This document shows positions 7,175-13,705 of a DNA stretch of 19,771 nt, piece after piece. The number at the start of each line of letters is the position of its first letter. The first letter of the stretch is position 1. The position numbers were made by a program, and so were the translations under genes. The stretch lies in NCBI GenBank assembly GCA_041655055.1, contig JBBAGE010000022.1, forward strand, positions 1 to 19,771, in the 5' to 3' direction. The notes under the pieces were generated by a model that saw only the letters and a program-made list of their open reading frames with translations, searched no databases and had not been told where the DNA came from. The DNA comes from JBBAGE01 sp041655055 (GTDB taxonomy: Bacteria; Pseudomonadota; Alphaproteobacteria; Rhodobacterales; Rhodobacteraceae).

Positions 7175-8094
7175 CTGGGCACCCCAAGCGGTGTGGTGGC
7201 GGAATAGATTTCATCGGGTGGCAGCACCAGATCAAGCCCCAGTTTGCCCCCCACCAAAAGCACCAGCAGCGCCAGCATGATACGCAACTGTTCGGGCCGC
7301 AACCGCAGCGCCAGCCGCGTGCCCACCTGCGCGCCGATCACCCCGCCGAGGATCAACAGAAAGGCCAGCATGATATCGACGGTGTAATTCGTCGTCGCAT
7401 GCAGCAGCGTGGTAAACCCGGCGACGAATATGATTTGCAGCAGCGATGTGCCCACGACCACCTTGGTCGGCATGCCCAGAATATAGATCATCGCCGGGAT
7501 CATGATAAACCCGCCGCCAACCCCCATCACGGCGGCCATCATGCCGACGAAAAAACCCACCAGCACCGGCGGGATGACCGATATATAAAGCCCCGATGTG
7601 CGAAACCGCACCTTGAGCGGCAGGGCATGCACCAGCCCGTGTCTGCGCCGCTTGGGCCGTGTTTGCGGATTGCGCGACCGGATCAGCGCCAGCACGCTTT
7701 CCCACAGCATCAGCCCGCCGGTCACCCCCAGCAGCACCACATAGGACAGCGTCACCAATAGATCGACCTGCCCGATTTCGCGCAGCGCCGCGATCAGCCA
7801 GACGCCGGCGCCCGAACCGCTCAGCCCGCCCACAAGCAGCACCATCCCCATGCGGATATCGACATTGCGCCGTTTCAGATGCGCCAAAAGCCCCGAAAGC
7901 GAGGATGCGACCACATGGCTTGCCTGTGTCGCTACCGCCACCGCGGGCGGTATGCCGATGAAAAACAGCAGGGGCGTAAGCAAAAAACCCCCGCCGACGC
8001 CGAACATGCCCGAAAGGATGCCCACGATTCCGCCCAGGCCCAAAAGCAGAAAGGCGTTTACCGATAATTCGGCAATGGGCAGGTAAATTTGCAT
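7171..8094 (-). CDS. TSUP (TauE/SafE) family membrane transporter
   Basis: 307-residue inner-membrane protein of the 4-toluene sulfonate uptake/sulfite exporter family, whose members move sulfite, sulfoacetate or related organosulfur anions. It has about eight hydrophobic segments in two homologous halves. Each half opens with the family glycine motif: GILSGMFGVGGGFLLTPLLF near the N-terminus and FVGMMAAVMGVGGGFIMIPA after about residue 170. A basic cytoplasmic loop (RNPQTRPKRRRHG) separates the halves. The ATG at 8094 lies 30 nt after the rimI stop. The gene overlaps the next one by 4 nt. The exact substrate cannot be deduced; a sulfur anion is the family default. Confidence 0.9.
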   Translation of the reverse strand: MQIYLPIAELSVNAFLLLGLGGIVGILSGMFGVGGGFLLTPLLFFIGIPPAVAVATQASHVVASSLSGLLAHLKRRNVDIRMGMVLLVGGLSGSGAGVWLIAALREIGQVDLLVTLSYVVLLGVTGGLMLWESVLALIRSRNPQTRPKRRRHGLVHALPLKVRFRTSGLYISVIPPVLVGFFVGMMAAVMGVGGGFIMIPAMIYILGMPTKVVVGTSLLQIIFVAGFTTLLHATTNYTVDIMLAFLLILGGVIGAQVGTRLALRLRPEQLRIMLALLVLLVGGKLGLDLVLPPDEIYSATTPLGVPS

Positions 8095-8124
8095 GGGCCG
8101 TCCGACGGCTAGGGGTTTTTCCTA

Positions 8125-8562
8125 TCAATGGCCCGAATTGGGGCGCAAAGTCAAACTGCAGGCCATGACCAGCGCGTCAATCGCGCGCCCATCGGGGGTG
8201 ATGTAATAGCGCGGCCGCCGCCCGGTGATGCGGTAACCCGCGCCGGTATAAAGCGCCTGCGCAGGCAGGTTTTCGGCCGATACTTCCAGTATCGATTGCG
8301 CCGCGCCGCGTGTGCGGGCGGTGGCGCTGTAATCGGCCAGCAGCGTGCGCCCCAGGCCCCTGCGCCGCGCCTCGGGGGCGACGGCAAGGGTCAGCAATTC
8401 GGCCTCATCCGCGATGGTGCGGCCAAGGGCGAAACCATGGGGCGGCAGGGCGGCAAGGAAAGTGCCATGCGCGGCCAGCAATGCCGCAAATTCATCCGAT
8501 GTCCATGGGCGCGGCGTAGCGAAACAGGCCGCATGGATATGCGCCAGTTCGGCGGGGGTCAC
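8125..8562 (-). CDS. rimI: GNAT acetyltransferase, probable ribosomal protein S18-alanine N-acetyltransferase
   Basis: 145-residue GNAT-fold protein that would acetylate the N-terminal alanine of ribosomal protein S18 using acetyl-CoA. The acetyl-CoA loop is in LAVAPEARRRGLGRTLL (RRxGLG), followed by the ENLPAQALYTGAGY helix typical of RimI. The start is GTG at 8562-8560 in a GTGA overlap with the tsaB stop. The tsaB-rimI pairing is conserved across bacteria and is the main reason for RimI over another GNAT enzyme. Confidence 0.82.
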   Translation of the reverse strand: MTPAELAHIHAACFATPRPWTSDEFAALLAAHGTFLAALPPHGFALGRTIADEAELLTLAVAPEARRRGLGRTLLADYSATARTRGAAQSILEVSAENLPAQALYTGAGYRITGRRPRYYITPDGRAIDALVMACSLTLRPNSGH

Positions 8563-9182
8563 GGCACGATCACCGGGGCGGGTTCACTGGGCGGGGCGGC
8601 ATCGGCGGGGCGGATGTAAAGCGGCGCGGGGCGGGCGGCGGGCCTGCCTGCGCGCAGATGCCTGGCCGCGATCAGGGCGATCGCCGGGCCGATGTCATGG
8701 CGCGGCGGGGCGGCATGGTCCGCCACGCCGGGCAGGGCCACCACGGCGTGGGGCGGCTGGAACCCATCGGCCAAGTGCATGCGCGGCGTCGCACCATCCG
8801 CGCCAAAATTCTGGCTGTAAATCTGGCCGCGCCGCGCATCGATTACCACGGTAAGCGGACGGGGCGCGTCAAGGGCCATGGCCTCGAACGTGCTGATGCC
8901 ATAGGCGGGAATGCCAAGCCCCAACGCCAGCCCGCGCGCGGCGGCAACGGAAATGCGGATGCCGGTGAAATTGCCCGGCCCGATACCGACGCCAAGCGCG
9001 GCCAGATCGCCCCAATCCGCGCCCGCCGAGGCCAAAAGATCGGCAAGCATCGGCATCAGATGTTCGGCCTGCCCCTTGGCCATATCATCATGGCGCGCGG
9101 CAATCACCGCACCGCCACTGACCAAAGCGGCCGCGCAATGCGCGGCCGATGTGTCAAATCCCAAAACGAGCGGTTCTGCCAT
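8559..9182 (-). CDS. tsaB: tRNA threonylcarbamoyladenosine biosynthesis protein TsaB
   Basis: Partner of TsaD in making the universal t6A37 modification on ANN-decoding tRNAs; cytosolic. The 207 residues have the ASKHA-type N-terminal strand LVLGFDTSAAHCAAAL and the conserved stretch GVGIGPGNFTGIRISVAAAR characteristic of TsaB (YeaZ). VVIDARRGQIYSQNF follows in the second half. It lacks the metal-binding histidines of TsaD, as expected for the non-catalytic partner. The ATG at 9182 lies 9 nt after the nfu stop, and the gene overlaps rimI by 4 nt, so nfu-tsaB-rimI looks like one transcript. Confidence 0.92.
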   Translation of the reverse strand: MAEPLVLGFDTSAAHCAAALVSGGAVIAARHDDMAKGQAEHLMPMLADLLASAGADWGDLAALGVGIGPGNFTGIRISVAAARGLALGLGIPAYGISTFEAMALDAPRPLTVVIDARRGQIYSQNFGADGATPRMHLADGFQPPHAVVALPGVADHAAPPRHDIGPAIALIAARHLRAGRPAARPAPLYIRPADAAPPSEPAPVIVP

Positions 9183-9191
9183 GCTGCGCGA

Positions 9192-9755
9192 TCAGGCCGC
9201 GACGGGCCGCACCTCGACCACCTCGGGGATATAGTGGCGCAGCAGGTTCTCGATCCCCATTTTCAGCGTCAGCGTCGATGAGGGGCAACCGGCACAGGCG
9301 CCTTGCATATGCAGATAGACAACGCCGCGATCAAAGCCGTGAAAGGTGATATCACCGCCATCTTGCGCCACCGCGGGACGCACGCGGGTATCCAGCAATT
9401 CCTTGATCTGATCAACGATATCGGCATCGGGCCCATCATGCGCGGCATGGGCGGTTGCGCCATCGGAACCTGCCTCCATCACCGGGGCGCCGGATTGGAA
9501 ATGTTCCATGATCGCACCAAGCACGGCGGGTTTCAGGTGATCCCATTCCAGCGCGTCGGCCTTGGTGACGGTGACGAAATCATTGCCAAAGAACACGCCT
9601 TCAACGCCGTTCACGGCAAAAATGCGCCGGGCCAGCGGCGATTGCGCGGCGGCTTCGGGTGTCAGGAAATCGGCGGTGCCGGCGTCCAGCACGGATTGGC
9701 CGGGCAGGAATTTCAGCGTTGCCGGATTCGGCGTCGATTCGGTCTGGATGAACAT
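9192..9755 (-). CDS. nfu: NifU-like Fe-S cluster scaffold/carrier (Nfu)
   Basis: Receives and delivers [4Fe-4S] clusters to apo-proteins; cytosolic. The 187 residues carry the Nfu_N domain (FIQTESTPNPATLKFLPG at the start) and the C-terminal NifU domain with the cluster-binding CxxC at Cys154 and Cys157 (GACAGCPSS). The ORF is open for 16 more codons upstream, but the ATG at 9755 is preceded by AAAGGA at proper distance, begins the conserved domain, and fits the promoter at 9782-9810. It heads the nfu-tsaB-rimI cluster. Regulation by iron through the palindrome at 9814-9830 is likely but inferred. Confidence 0.93.
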   Translation of the reverse strand: MFIQTESTPNPATLKFLPGQSVLDAGTADFLTPEAAAQSPLARRIFAVNGVEGVFFGNDFVTVTKADALEWDHLKPAVLGAIMEHFQSGAPVMEAGSDGATAHAAHDGPDADIVDQIKELLDTRVRPAVAQDGGDITFHGFDRGVVYLHMQGACAGCPSSTLTLKMGIENLLRHYIPEVVEVRPVAA

Positions 9756-9781
9756 GGCGCGGTCCTTTGCTCTGGCACCCG

Positions 9782-9810
9782 AATATGCGCATTTGCCGGG
9801 CATAAGTCAA
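9782..9810 (-). promoter_or_regulatory. nfu promoter
   Basis: On the minus strand TTGACT (9810-9805) is separated by exactly 17 nt from CATATT (9787-9782), close to the sigma70-type consensus. Transcription would begin about 20 nt before the nfu ATG. The Irr-like palindrome lies directly upstream of the -35 box. Confidence 0.65.
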
Positions 9811-9813
9811 GAC

Positions 9814-9830
9814 ATTAGAACCATTCTAAT
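9814..9830. promoter_or_regulatory. Irr-type iron control element (ICE-like box) of nfu
   Basis: ATTAGAA-CCA-TTCTAAT is a perfect inverted repeat with 7-bp arms and a 3-nt centre, in an otherwise GC-rich region. As I recall it, the Irr-binding iron control element of Rhizobiales and Rhodobacterales has a core of TTAGAA and TTCTAA arms. It sits 3 nt upstream of the nfu -35 box, between nfu and the usp stop, so nfu is the natural target. Irr is known to regulate Fe-S and haem genes in response to iron/haem status. The assignment rests on motif similarity. Confidence 0.7.
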
Positions 9831-9836
9831 CTGGCG

Positions 9837-10289
9837 TCAGGTCACGGCCTCTAGCTGTTCCTTGGTCATGTCGCCGGGCACGATGGTCATGGGCACCGGC
9901 AGGCCGCCCGATACCCGCGTAAGCTGGGTCACGATCGGGCCGGGGCCTTTTTCATTGCCCGCGCCCAGCACCAGCACGGCGATTTCGGTATCTTCGCGCA
10001 CTTGGGCCAGAATGGTGGGCACCGGCTCGCCCTCGCGGATGATCAATTCGGGATCGATGCCCTGTTTGTCGCGCATCCATTTGGCGAAAACCTCGAAATG
10101 GGCGACGATCCTTTCGCGGGCCTCTTCGCGCATGATATTGCCCACACCGATCCACTGGTTCAGCTCATCGGGCGGGATGACCGACAGGATCTGAACCCCG
10201 CCGCCGGTTTTCGACGCCCGCATCGCGGCATAGCGCATGGCATTCAGGCATTCCTTGGTATCGTCCAGCACGACGAGAAACTTGCGCAT
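9837..10289 (-). CDS. Universal stress protein family (UspA-like domain)
   Basis: 150-residue single-domain UspA-fold protein, cytosolic, of unknown specific role. The N-terminus MRKFLVVLDDTKECLNAMRYA is the typical first strand and helix, and TEIAVLVLGAGNEKGPGPIV occupies the nucleotide-loop region. The GxxGxxxxxxxxxG(S/T) ATP motif of ATP-binding family members is not evident. Two ATGs exist, at 10295 and 10289. GGAG lies 1 nt before the first and 7 nt before the second, so I prefer 10289. It is 66 nt downstream of trpS on the same strand and is probably co-transcribed with it. Confidence 0.87.
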   Translation of the reverse strand: MRKFLVVLDDTKECLNAMRYAAMRASKTGGGVQILSVIPPDELNQWIGVGNIMREEARERIVAHFEVFAKWMRDKQGIDPELIIREGEPVPTILAQVREDTEIAVLVLGAGNEKGPGPIVTQLTRVSGGLPVPMTIVPGDMTKEQLEAVT

Positions 10290-10355
10290 CGGCATACTCC
10301 GCTAGGTCATCGCGGCATGATGGATCAGCCGCACGCCGCTGGCAACCATGGGTTT

Positions 10356-11375
10356 CTAGCGCACAAACCCCACGATATCATAGGTTTTCTGCAAAACCGG
10401 CGCGGCAATGGCACGCGCCTGCACGGCACCATCGCGCAAGATCCGGTCGATTTCGGCGGGATCATTCATCAGCCGGGCCATTTCCGTGGAAATCGGTGCC
10501 AGCCGATCAACCGCTAGATCCGCCAGCGCCGGTTTGAACCGGCCCCAGCCCGCGCCGGCATATTCCGCGATCACCGCATCGGGGCTCATATCGGCCAGAC
10601 CGGCATAGATATCGACCAGATTGCGCGCCTCGGGGCGGCCCGCCAATTCGGCCAGCGTATCGGGCAGGGGGGCAGGATCGGTGCGCGCTTTCTTGAATTT
10701 CCTGGCGATTGCGTCGGCATCATCGGTCATGTTGATGCGTTCCATATCGCTTTCGCCGGATTTCGACATCTTTTTGGTGCCATCGCGCAGGTTCATCACG
10801 CGGGTGGCAGGGCCCTCGATGATCGGTTCGGGCATGGGAAAGAAATCGGGGCATTTGAAATCATGGTTGAATTTCTGGGCAATGTCGCGGGTCAGTTCGA
10901 CATGCTGTTTCTGATCTTCGCCCACCGGCACATGGGTGGCGTGATAAAGCAGGATATCGGCCGCCATCAGCGACGGATAAGCATAAAGCCCGAGCGAGAC
11001 CTTTTCGCTGTTCGCGCCGGCCTTGTCCTTGAACTGGGTCATGCGGTTCATCCAGCCCATCCGGGCCACGCAGTTGAAAATCCAGCCCAATTCGGCATGG
11101 GCGGATACCTGGCTTTGGTTGAACAGCACCGATTTCGCCGGATCAATGCCGCTTGCGATAAAGGCCGCGGCCACTTCGCGGGTGGCGTGGGTCAGATCGG
11201 CCGGATCCTGCCAGACGGTGATCGCATGCATATCGACGACGCAATAGATCGTTTCAAACCCGTCGGCCTGCATGCCGACCCAGCGTTTGATCGCGCCAAG
11301 ATAATTGCCGAGCGTCAGCCCGCCCGAAGGTTTGATCCCCGAAAAAACGCGCGGTGTGAAAGCACTGTCAGCCAT
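10356..11375 (-). CDS. trpS: Tryptophanyl-tRNA synthetase
   Basis: Charges tRNA-Trp with tryptophan using ATP; class Ic aminoacyl-tRNA synthetase, cytosolic. The 339-residue length is usual for bacterial TrpS. The HIGH-type signature appears as SGIKPSGGLTLGNYLGA (TLGN at 21-24). The KMSKS loop is at 202-206, and GEDQKQHVELTRDIA provides conserved active-site residues. The ORF remains open far upstream, but the ATG at 11375 begins the conserved domain and has GGAG 9 nt before it. The gene is divergent from the rhomboid-like gene, with a 90-nt spacer. Confidence 0.96.
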   Translation of the reverse strand: MADSAFTPRVFSGIKPSGGLTLGNYLGAIKRWVGMQADGFETIYCVVDMHAITVWQDPADLTHATREVAAAFIASGIDPAKSVLFNQSQVSAHAELGWIFNCVARMGWMNRMTQFKDKAGANSEKVSLGLYAYPSLMAADILLYHATHVPVGEDQKQHVELTRDIAQKFNHDFKCPDFFPMPEPIIEGPATRVMNLRDGTKKMSKSGESDMERINMTDDADAIARKFKKARTDPAPLPDTLAELAGRPEARNLVDIYAGLADMSPDAVIAEYAGAGWGRFKPALADLAVDRLAPISTEMARLMNDPAEIDRILRDGAVQARAIAAPVLQKTYDIVGFVR

Positions 11376-11409
11376 GGTCGATGCTCCGTCTGGATTTATG
11401 CCCAATTGT

Positions 11410-11438
11410 CGCTTACCCATGCGCGCAGATGCCGTCAA
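11410..11438 (-). promoter_or_regulatory. Candidate trpS promoter
   Basis: On the minus strand TTGACG (11438-11433) is followed after 17 nt by TAAGCG (11415-11410), lying 35 nt upstream of the trpS ATG. The -35 is good and the -10 poor. No Trp-codon leader peptide or attenuator-like hairpin is visible in this short spacer. Confidence 0.35.
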
Positions 11439-11465
11439 GGAAACGGCCCACAGATCGGGATCGCC

Positions 11466-12152
11466 ATGGCCGCCAGCCACAATGAAATGCCGCTCAATGT
11501 CTTGCCGCCGATGGTTGTGGCGTTGGTGCTGGCGTTGGGGGCGGTCGAGGCCATTTTGCAGGCTGCAGGCGCGGGCTATCTGGGCGGTGCCACGGGTATC
11601 GGCTGGCGACAAGGCGCGGTCGAGGGTTTCGGCTTCAACGCCACGGTGTTGCAGCAAATGCTGGATCGTGGCGGGATGGAAATCGATGTCATCTGGCGGT
11701 TTGTGACCTATGCCTTTGTCCATGCCAATGCGATGCATGCGATCTTTTCCATCGTGTTCCTGCTGGCTTTGGGCAAGGTCGTGGGGGAACATTTCGGCAA
11801 TCTGGCGGTGGCGATTGTGTTCTTGTTGGCCACGGTGCTGGGGGCTTTGGTGTTTTATCTGGCCACGTCATCGCCGATCTGGCTGATCGGGGCGATGCCC
11901 GGCGCTTATGGCATGATCGGGGCCTATTCTTTCACGCTCTGGCTGGGGCTGGGTCAGCAGGGGCAAAACCAGCTCCGCGCCTTTCGGCTGATCGGGCTGA
12001 TGATGGGGGTGCAATTGCTGTTCGGGCTGTTTTTTGGCGGCGGACAGGATTGGGTGGCCAATCTGGCTGGTTTTGTCAGCGGGTTTGCCCTGTCGTTCGT
12101 GCTCGTGCCGGGCGGCTGGGGGCGGGTGATGGCCCGCCTGCGCCAGCGCTAG
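11466..12152 (+). CDS. Rhomboid-fold membrane protein, predicted catalytically inactive
   Basis: 228-residue inner-membrane protein with about six hydrophobic segments and the rhomboid layout. FVHANAMHAIFSIVFLLALG (84-103) aligns with the HxxxxHxxxN region, WLIGAMPGAYGMIGAYSF (139-156) with the GxSG serine helix, and DWVANLAGFVSGF (195-207) with the histidine helix. At each key site the residue differs: Ser95 replaces the oxyanion Asn, Tyr148 the nucleophilic Ser, and Asn199 the catalytic His. I confirmed the codons (TCC at 11748, TAT at 11907, AAT at 12060). The fold is therefore recognisable but protease activity is not expected. The ATG at 11466 is preceded by GGGA. Its stop codon overlaps that of murJ. 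Confidence 0.82.
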   Translation: MAASHNEMPLNVLPPMVVALVLALGAVEAILQAAGAGYLGGATGIGWRQGAVEGFGFNATVLQQMLDRGGMEIDVIWRFVTYAFVHANAMHAIFSIVFLLALGKVVGEHFGNLAVAIVFLLATVLGALVFYLATSSPIWLIGAMPGAYGMIGAYSFTLWLGLGQQGQNQLRAFRLIGLMMGVQLLFGLFFGGGQDWVANLAGFVSGFALSFVLVPGGWGRVMARLRQR

Positions 12153-13705
12153 CTTGCCCGGCCTGATCGACGCAGGGCGTTGCGAAATTCGCGCAGATGC
12201 AGCGCGCCAATCGCCTGCCCGATAACGAAATAAACCACCATCGCGCCCAAAACCAATGCGGCCAGTGCGCCTGCGCGCGCACCACCGCCCTGTGCCAACA
12301 CCGGTTCCAGCCACCGCGCCGCAAACCACAGCACGACCCCCATGGCAAGCGACGCCACCGCGATCCGCCACAGCCGGTCGATCAGCCGCGCATCAAACCG
12401 CGCCGCATCGCCAAGCCCGCGCGCGCCGCGCCACAGCAGCCAGACCATCGCCCAACCGGCAATCGTCGTGCCCCAGGCGGCGGCCAGATAGCCGATGAAC
12501 GGCGCAAGCCCCACGGCCAGCACGGCATTCACCACCAGCGCCACCACGGCGAAATAAAACGGCCGCTTGGTATCTTCGCGCGCGAAATAGACAGGCTGCA
12601 GCACTTTTTGAATCACGAATGCCGGCAGCCCCGCGCCATAAATCGCCACCGCCAACGCCGTGGCCCGCGCATCATCGGGCGTAAAGGCTCCGCGCTGGAA
12701 CAGGGCCGAAATCAGCGGCTCGGGGATCACGATCAGGGCGACGGCGGCGGGCAGCGTCAGTAGCACCGCAAATTCAAACGCGCGGTTGAACGCGTCGCGC
12801 CCGCCGGCATGGTCATCGGCGCGCAAGCGGCGCGCAAGATCGGGCAGCAACACCACGCCGATCGCAATCGCCACCACCCCCAGCGGCAATTGATAAAGCC
12901 GGTCCGCAAGGTTGAGATACTGGATCGCACCCTCAAAGAAACTGGCGACCTGACGGCCCACCAGCAGGTTGATCTGCACCACCCCGCCCGCCAGCGCCGC
13001 AGGTGCTGCGATGATCACCAGCCGCCTGATTTCGGGCGTCATGCGCGGCCTCCGCAGCCGCAGCGCGAATCCCGCCCGCGCCGCCGCCCACCAAACCAGC
13101 GCGCATTGCGCAACCCCCGCCACCGGCACCGCCCAGACCAGCGCGCGCCCCACATCCGCTCCCGCGCGCCATGCCAGAAACATCGCGCCCGACAAGATGA
13201 CGTTCAGCAAGACCGGCGCCGCCGCCGCTGCCGCGAAACGGCCCGTGGCGTTCAGCACCCCCGAAAACAGCGCGCCAAGCGATATGAACAGGATATAGGG
13301 AAAGGCCACGCGGCCATATTCGACCGCCAGATGAAACCGCGCATCGCCGCGAAACCCCGATGCCATCGCCGTTACCATCCATGGCATCGCGAAATGCGCG
13401 ACCAGGGTTAATACCACCAGCACGGCAAACAGCCCGGCCAAGGCATCTTCGGCGAAACGATGCGCGCCTTCGCCGCCTTCGTGTTTTTTGGCGAACATCG
13501 GCACGAAGGCCATGTTGAACGCGCCTTCGGCAAAGAAACGGCGAAACATGTTTGGCAGCGAAAAGGCCACGACAAAAGCCTCGGCCACCGGGCCAGCCCC
13601 CAGATAGGCGGCAAACAGGATATCGCGCAAAAACCCGAAAACGCGGCTCAGCAGCGTCCAGAGCCCCACGGTCAGAAAACCGCGCATCAACCGGATTGGC
13701 TTCAT
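12149..13705 (-). CDS. murJ: Lipid II flippase MurJ
   Basis: Moves lipid-linked peptidoglycan precursor across the inner membrane; member of the MOP superfamily with about 14 transmembrane helices. The 518-residue length is normal. The N-terminal signature LSRVFGFLRDILFA and the stretch FSLPNMFRRFFAEGAFNMAF are diagnostic. Arg21, Arg27, Arg55 and Arg269 match the essential arginines of the E. coli protein, while the site of E. coli Asp39 is Glu42 here (AEAFVVAF). The start overlaps the glnD stop by ATGA, so translation is probably coupled. The stop shares a CTAG with the convergent rhomboid-like gene. Confidence 0.95.
   Translation of the reverse strand: MKPIRLMRGFLTVGLWTLLSRVFGFLRDILFAAYLGAGPVAEAFVVAFSLPNMFRRFFAEGAFNMAFVPMFAKKHEGGEGAHRFAEDALAGLFAVLVVLTLVAHFAMPWMVTAMASGFRGDARFHLAVEYGRVAFPYILFISLGALFSGVLNATGRFAAAAAAPVLLNVILSGAMFLAWRAGADVGRALVWAVPVAGVAQCALVWWAAARAGFALRLRRPRMTPEIRRLVIIAAPAALAGGVVQINLLVGRQVASFFEGAIQYLNLADRLYQLPLGVVAIAIGVVLLPDLARRLRADDHAGGRDAFNRAFEFAVLLTLPAAVALIVIPEPLISALFQRGAFTPDDARATALAVAIYGAGLPAFVIQKVLQPVYFAREDTKRPFYFAVVALVVNAVLAVGLAPFIGYLAAAWGTTIAGWAMVWLLWRGARGLGDAARFDARLIDRLWRIAVASLAMGVVLWFAARWLEPVLAQGGGARAGALAALVLGAMVVYFVIGQAIGALHLREFRNALRRSGRAS

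Noticed and set aside
9756..9803. Upstream extension of nfu by 16 codons
   Set aside because: It would start upstream of the promoter's predicted transcription start, and the ribosome binding site and conserved domain both point to the ATG at 9755.
10290..10355. tRNA or small RNA in the trpS-usp gap
   Set aside because: The 66-nt gap shows no cloverleaf, TTCGA loop or terminator.
11376..11792. Upstream extension of trpS by 139 codons
   Set aside because: It overlaps the rhomboid-like coding sequence on the other strand and has no TrpS-like sequence; the ATG at 11375 has a good ribosome binding site.
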